Assembly (NCBI GenBank): GCA_947469815.1
Contig: CANIRI010000112.1
Location: forward strand, 1 to 7,492
Direction of reading: 5' to 3'
Source of the DNA: Comamonadaceae bacterium
GTDB taxonomy: Bacteria; Pseudomonadota; Gammaproteobacteria; Burkholderiales; Burkholderiaceae_C
Length of the DNA: 7,492 nucleotides
Positions 6,503 through 7,492 of this stretch are shown here, piece by piece (the first letter of the stretch is position 1; every line of letters begins with the position of its first letter). The translations under genes were made by a program, and so were the position numbers. The notes beneath the pieces are model-generated. The model ran no database searches, was not told the DNA's origin, and worked only from the letters and a program-made list of their open reading frames with translations.

Positions 6503-7394
6503 GCTCCCCGCCACCGGCCTCTCGCAGCGTCTTGGTAGCCAGATTCTGCCGGTGCTGGTGATCGCGTTGGCGACGCTGCTGGCTTGGTATGCGCTGACGG
6601 TGTATTTGAATGCGCCGGGCGCCATTGAACGCGTGCTCGAGCCCAAAGGCCCTTGGACCTGGCGTGACCTGCTGGCCGCCACCATGGCGGTGCCCCGGCC
6701 GGTGCTGCCCGCGCCGCACCAGGTGGCGCTGGACTTGTACAGCAGTCTGGTGGATTGGCCGCTGAATTCACCGCGCAACCTGCTGTTCCATGTGGCCGTC
6801 ACCGGGCAATCGACGCTGGTGGGCTTTGCCATGGGTACGGCGCTGGGCTTGGTTTTGTCGGTGTGTATCGTGCATTCGCGCACGCTGGACCGGGCCTTGC
6901 TGCCCTGGATCGTGGCCTCGCAGTCGGTGCCGGTGCTGGCGATAGCGCCCATCGTGCTGGTGATTCTGGGCACCATGGGTTTTTCCGGGGTGGCACCCAA
7001 AGCGGTCATCGCCATGTATTTGTGCTTTTTCCCGGTCACCGTTGCTATGGTGCAAGGCCTGCGCTCGCCGCAGGTGATTGAGACCGAAATGCTGCACACC
7101 TACGCCGCCACGCGGTGGCAGGCCCTGTGGTTGCTGCGCCTTCCAGCCGCCCTGCCCTTTTTGTTCCCGGCGCTGCGGGTGGGAATTGCTGCGGGTCTGG
7201 TCGGCGCGATGGTCGCGGAGTTACCGACCGGCGCACAAGCCGGACTCGGGGCGCGCCTGCTCACCGGTTCGTATTACGGCCAAACCGTGCAAATCTGGTC
7301 GGCCCTGGTGATGTCGGCCCTGCTGGGCCTGACGCTCACTGGGGCCATGGCCGGGATTGAGACGCTGGTGCTGGGAAGGCGCAAACGGGTATGA
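6486..7394 (+). CDS. ABC importer permease, NitT/TauT class (SsuC/ThiX-like, BPD_transp_1)
   Basis: 302 residues from ATG 6486, with about six membrane segments. The first is at about 20-37, followed by an unusually long extracytoplasmic stretch of some 70 residues before the GQSTLVGFAMGTALGLVLSV helix; then LPWIVASQSVPVLAIAPIVLVILG, an FFPVTVAMVQGLRS helix, and a C-terminal pair ending in LGLTLTGAMAGIETLVLG. The cytoplasmic EAA loop that docks on the ATPase is recognisable as EMLHTYAATRWQALWLLRLPAALP (from E201). However, the usual Ala-Ala after Glu is Met-Leu and the usual Gly is Ala207. The start overlaps the ATPase gene by 17 bases without a strong Shine-Dalgarno; an in-frame TTG at 6447 would add 13 polar residues and is less likely. 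The stop overlaps the next start as ATGA. It is the membrane channel of the second importer, probably a heterodimer with the following gene. Confidence 0.91.
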   Translation: MATTTKLPATGLSQRLGSQILPVLVIALATLLAWYALTVYLNAPGAIERVLEPKGPWTWRDLLAATMAVPRPVLPAPHQVALDLYSSLVDWPLNSPRNLLFHVAVTGQSTLVGFAMGTALGLVLSVCIVHSRTLDRALLPWIVASQSVPVLAIAPIVLVILGTMGFSGVAPKAVIAMYLCFFPVTVAMVQGLRSPQVIETEMLHTYAATRWQALWLLRLPAALPFLFPALRVGIAAGLVGAMVAELPTGAQAGLGARLLTGSYYGQTVQIWSALVMSALLGLTLTGAMAGIETLVLGRRKRV

Positions 7395-7492
7395 ACACGC
7401 GGGCACGCTCTGGATTGGACACAGCCACCCTGGCGCTGATTGCGCTGGGTCTGGCGGCGGCTTGGGCCTTGCTGCACTCGCCGCTGGCCGAC
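7391..7492 (+). CDS. N-terminus of a further membrane protein, probably the second permease of the NitT/TauT-type importer (truncated by window end)
   Basis: An open frame starts at ATG 7391, overlapping the previous TGA as ATGA, and runs to the last base (34 complete codons, no stop). A purine-rich GGGAAGG at 7373-7379 lies ahead of it, at a rather long spacing. The visible residues are a short polar head (MNTRARSGLD) followed by a hydrophobic stretch, TATLALIALGLAAAWALLHS, that looks like a first transmembrane helix. No cleavable lipoprotein cysteine or clear signal-peptidase site is visible, so a permease fits better than a periplasmic binding protein. It is assigned to the importer by position and translational coupling only; the family motifs would lie downstream of the window. 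Confidence 0.72.
   Translation, partial: MNTRARSGLDTATLALIALGLAAAWALLHSPLAD

Overview
The window is GC-rich, almost entirely coding, and all genes lie on the + strand. It reads as the middle of one long, tightly packed catabolic/uptake operon of a high-GC proteobacterium. The style and gene order suggest a beta-proteobacterium (Burkholderiales, possibly Comamonadaceae), but that is an inference from overall character and not from a marker gene. There are six complete genes plus two cut by the window edges. Five of the seven junctions overlap by 4-17 bases, one overlaps by a single base (TAATG), and the widest spacer is 11 bases. No promoter, terminator, RNA gene, repeat array or mobile element is visible.

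Layout: (1) The 3' part of an amidase-signature hydrolase (1-893), with the catalytic serine segment right at the left edge. (2) A transporter of the nucleoside/nucleobase type (NupOPQ/YufOPQ-like): a double-domain ATPase (886-2439) and two different ten-helix-class permeases (2429-3475, 3472-4395). The matching lipoprotein-type binding protein (BMP family) is not in the window. (3) A cytosine-deaminase-family amidohydrolase (4395-5696). (4) A second importer of a different class (NitT/TauT/SsuABC/ThiXYZ type): a single-domain ATPase (5708-6502), a permease (6486-7394) and the first 34 codons of a second permease (7391 to the end). Its periplasmic binding protein is also not seen.

Together the genes suggest uptake of a nucleobase-like, probably pyrimidine, nitrogen source by two unrelated ABC importers. 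A deaminase then removes the exocyclic amine and an amidase releases further ammonia or opens a downstream amide. The most informative single observation is in the deaminase. It keeps the CodA catalytic set (H57, H59, Q152, H214, E217, H246, D313 and W319), but the residue equivalent to E. coli CodA Asp314 is Cys. Loss of Asp at this position is the hallmark of bacterial 5-methylcytosine deaminases, so the operon may handle C5-substituted cytosines (5-methylcytosine to thymine) and not, or not only, cytosine itself.
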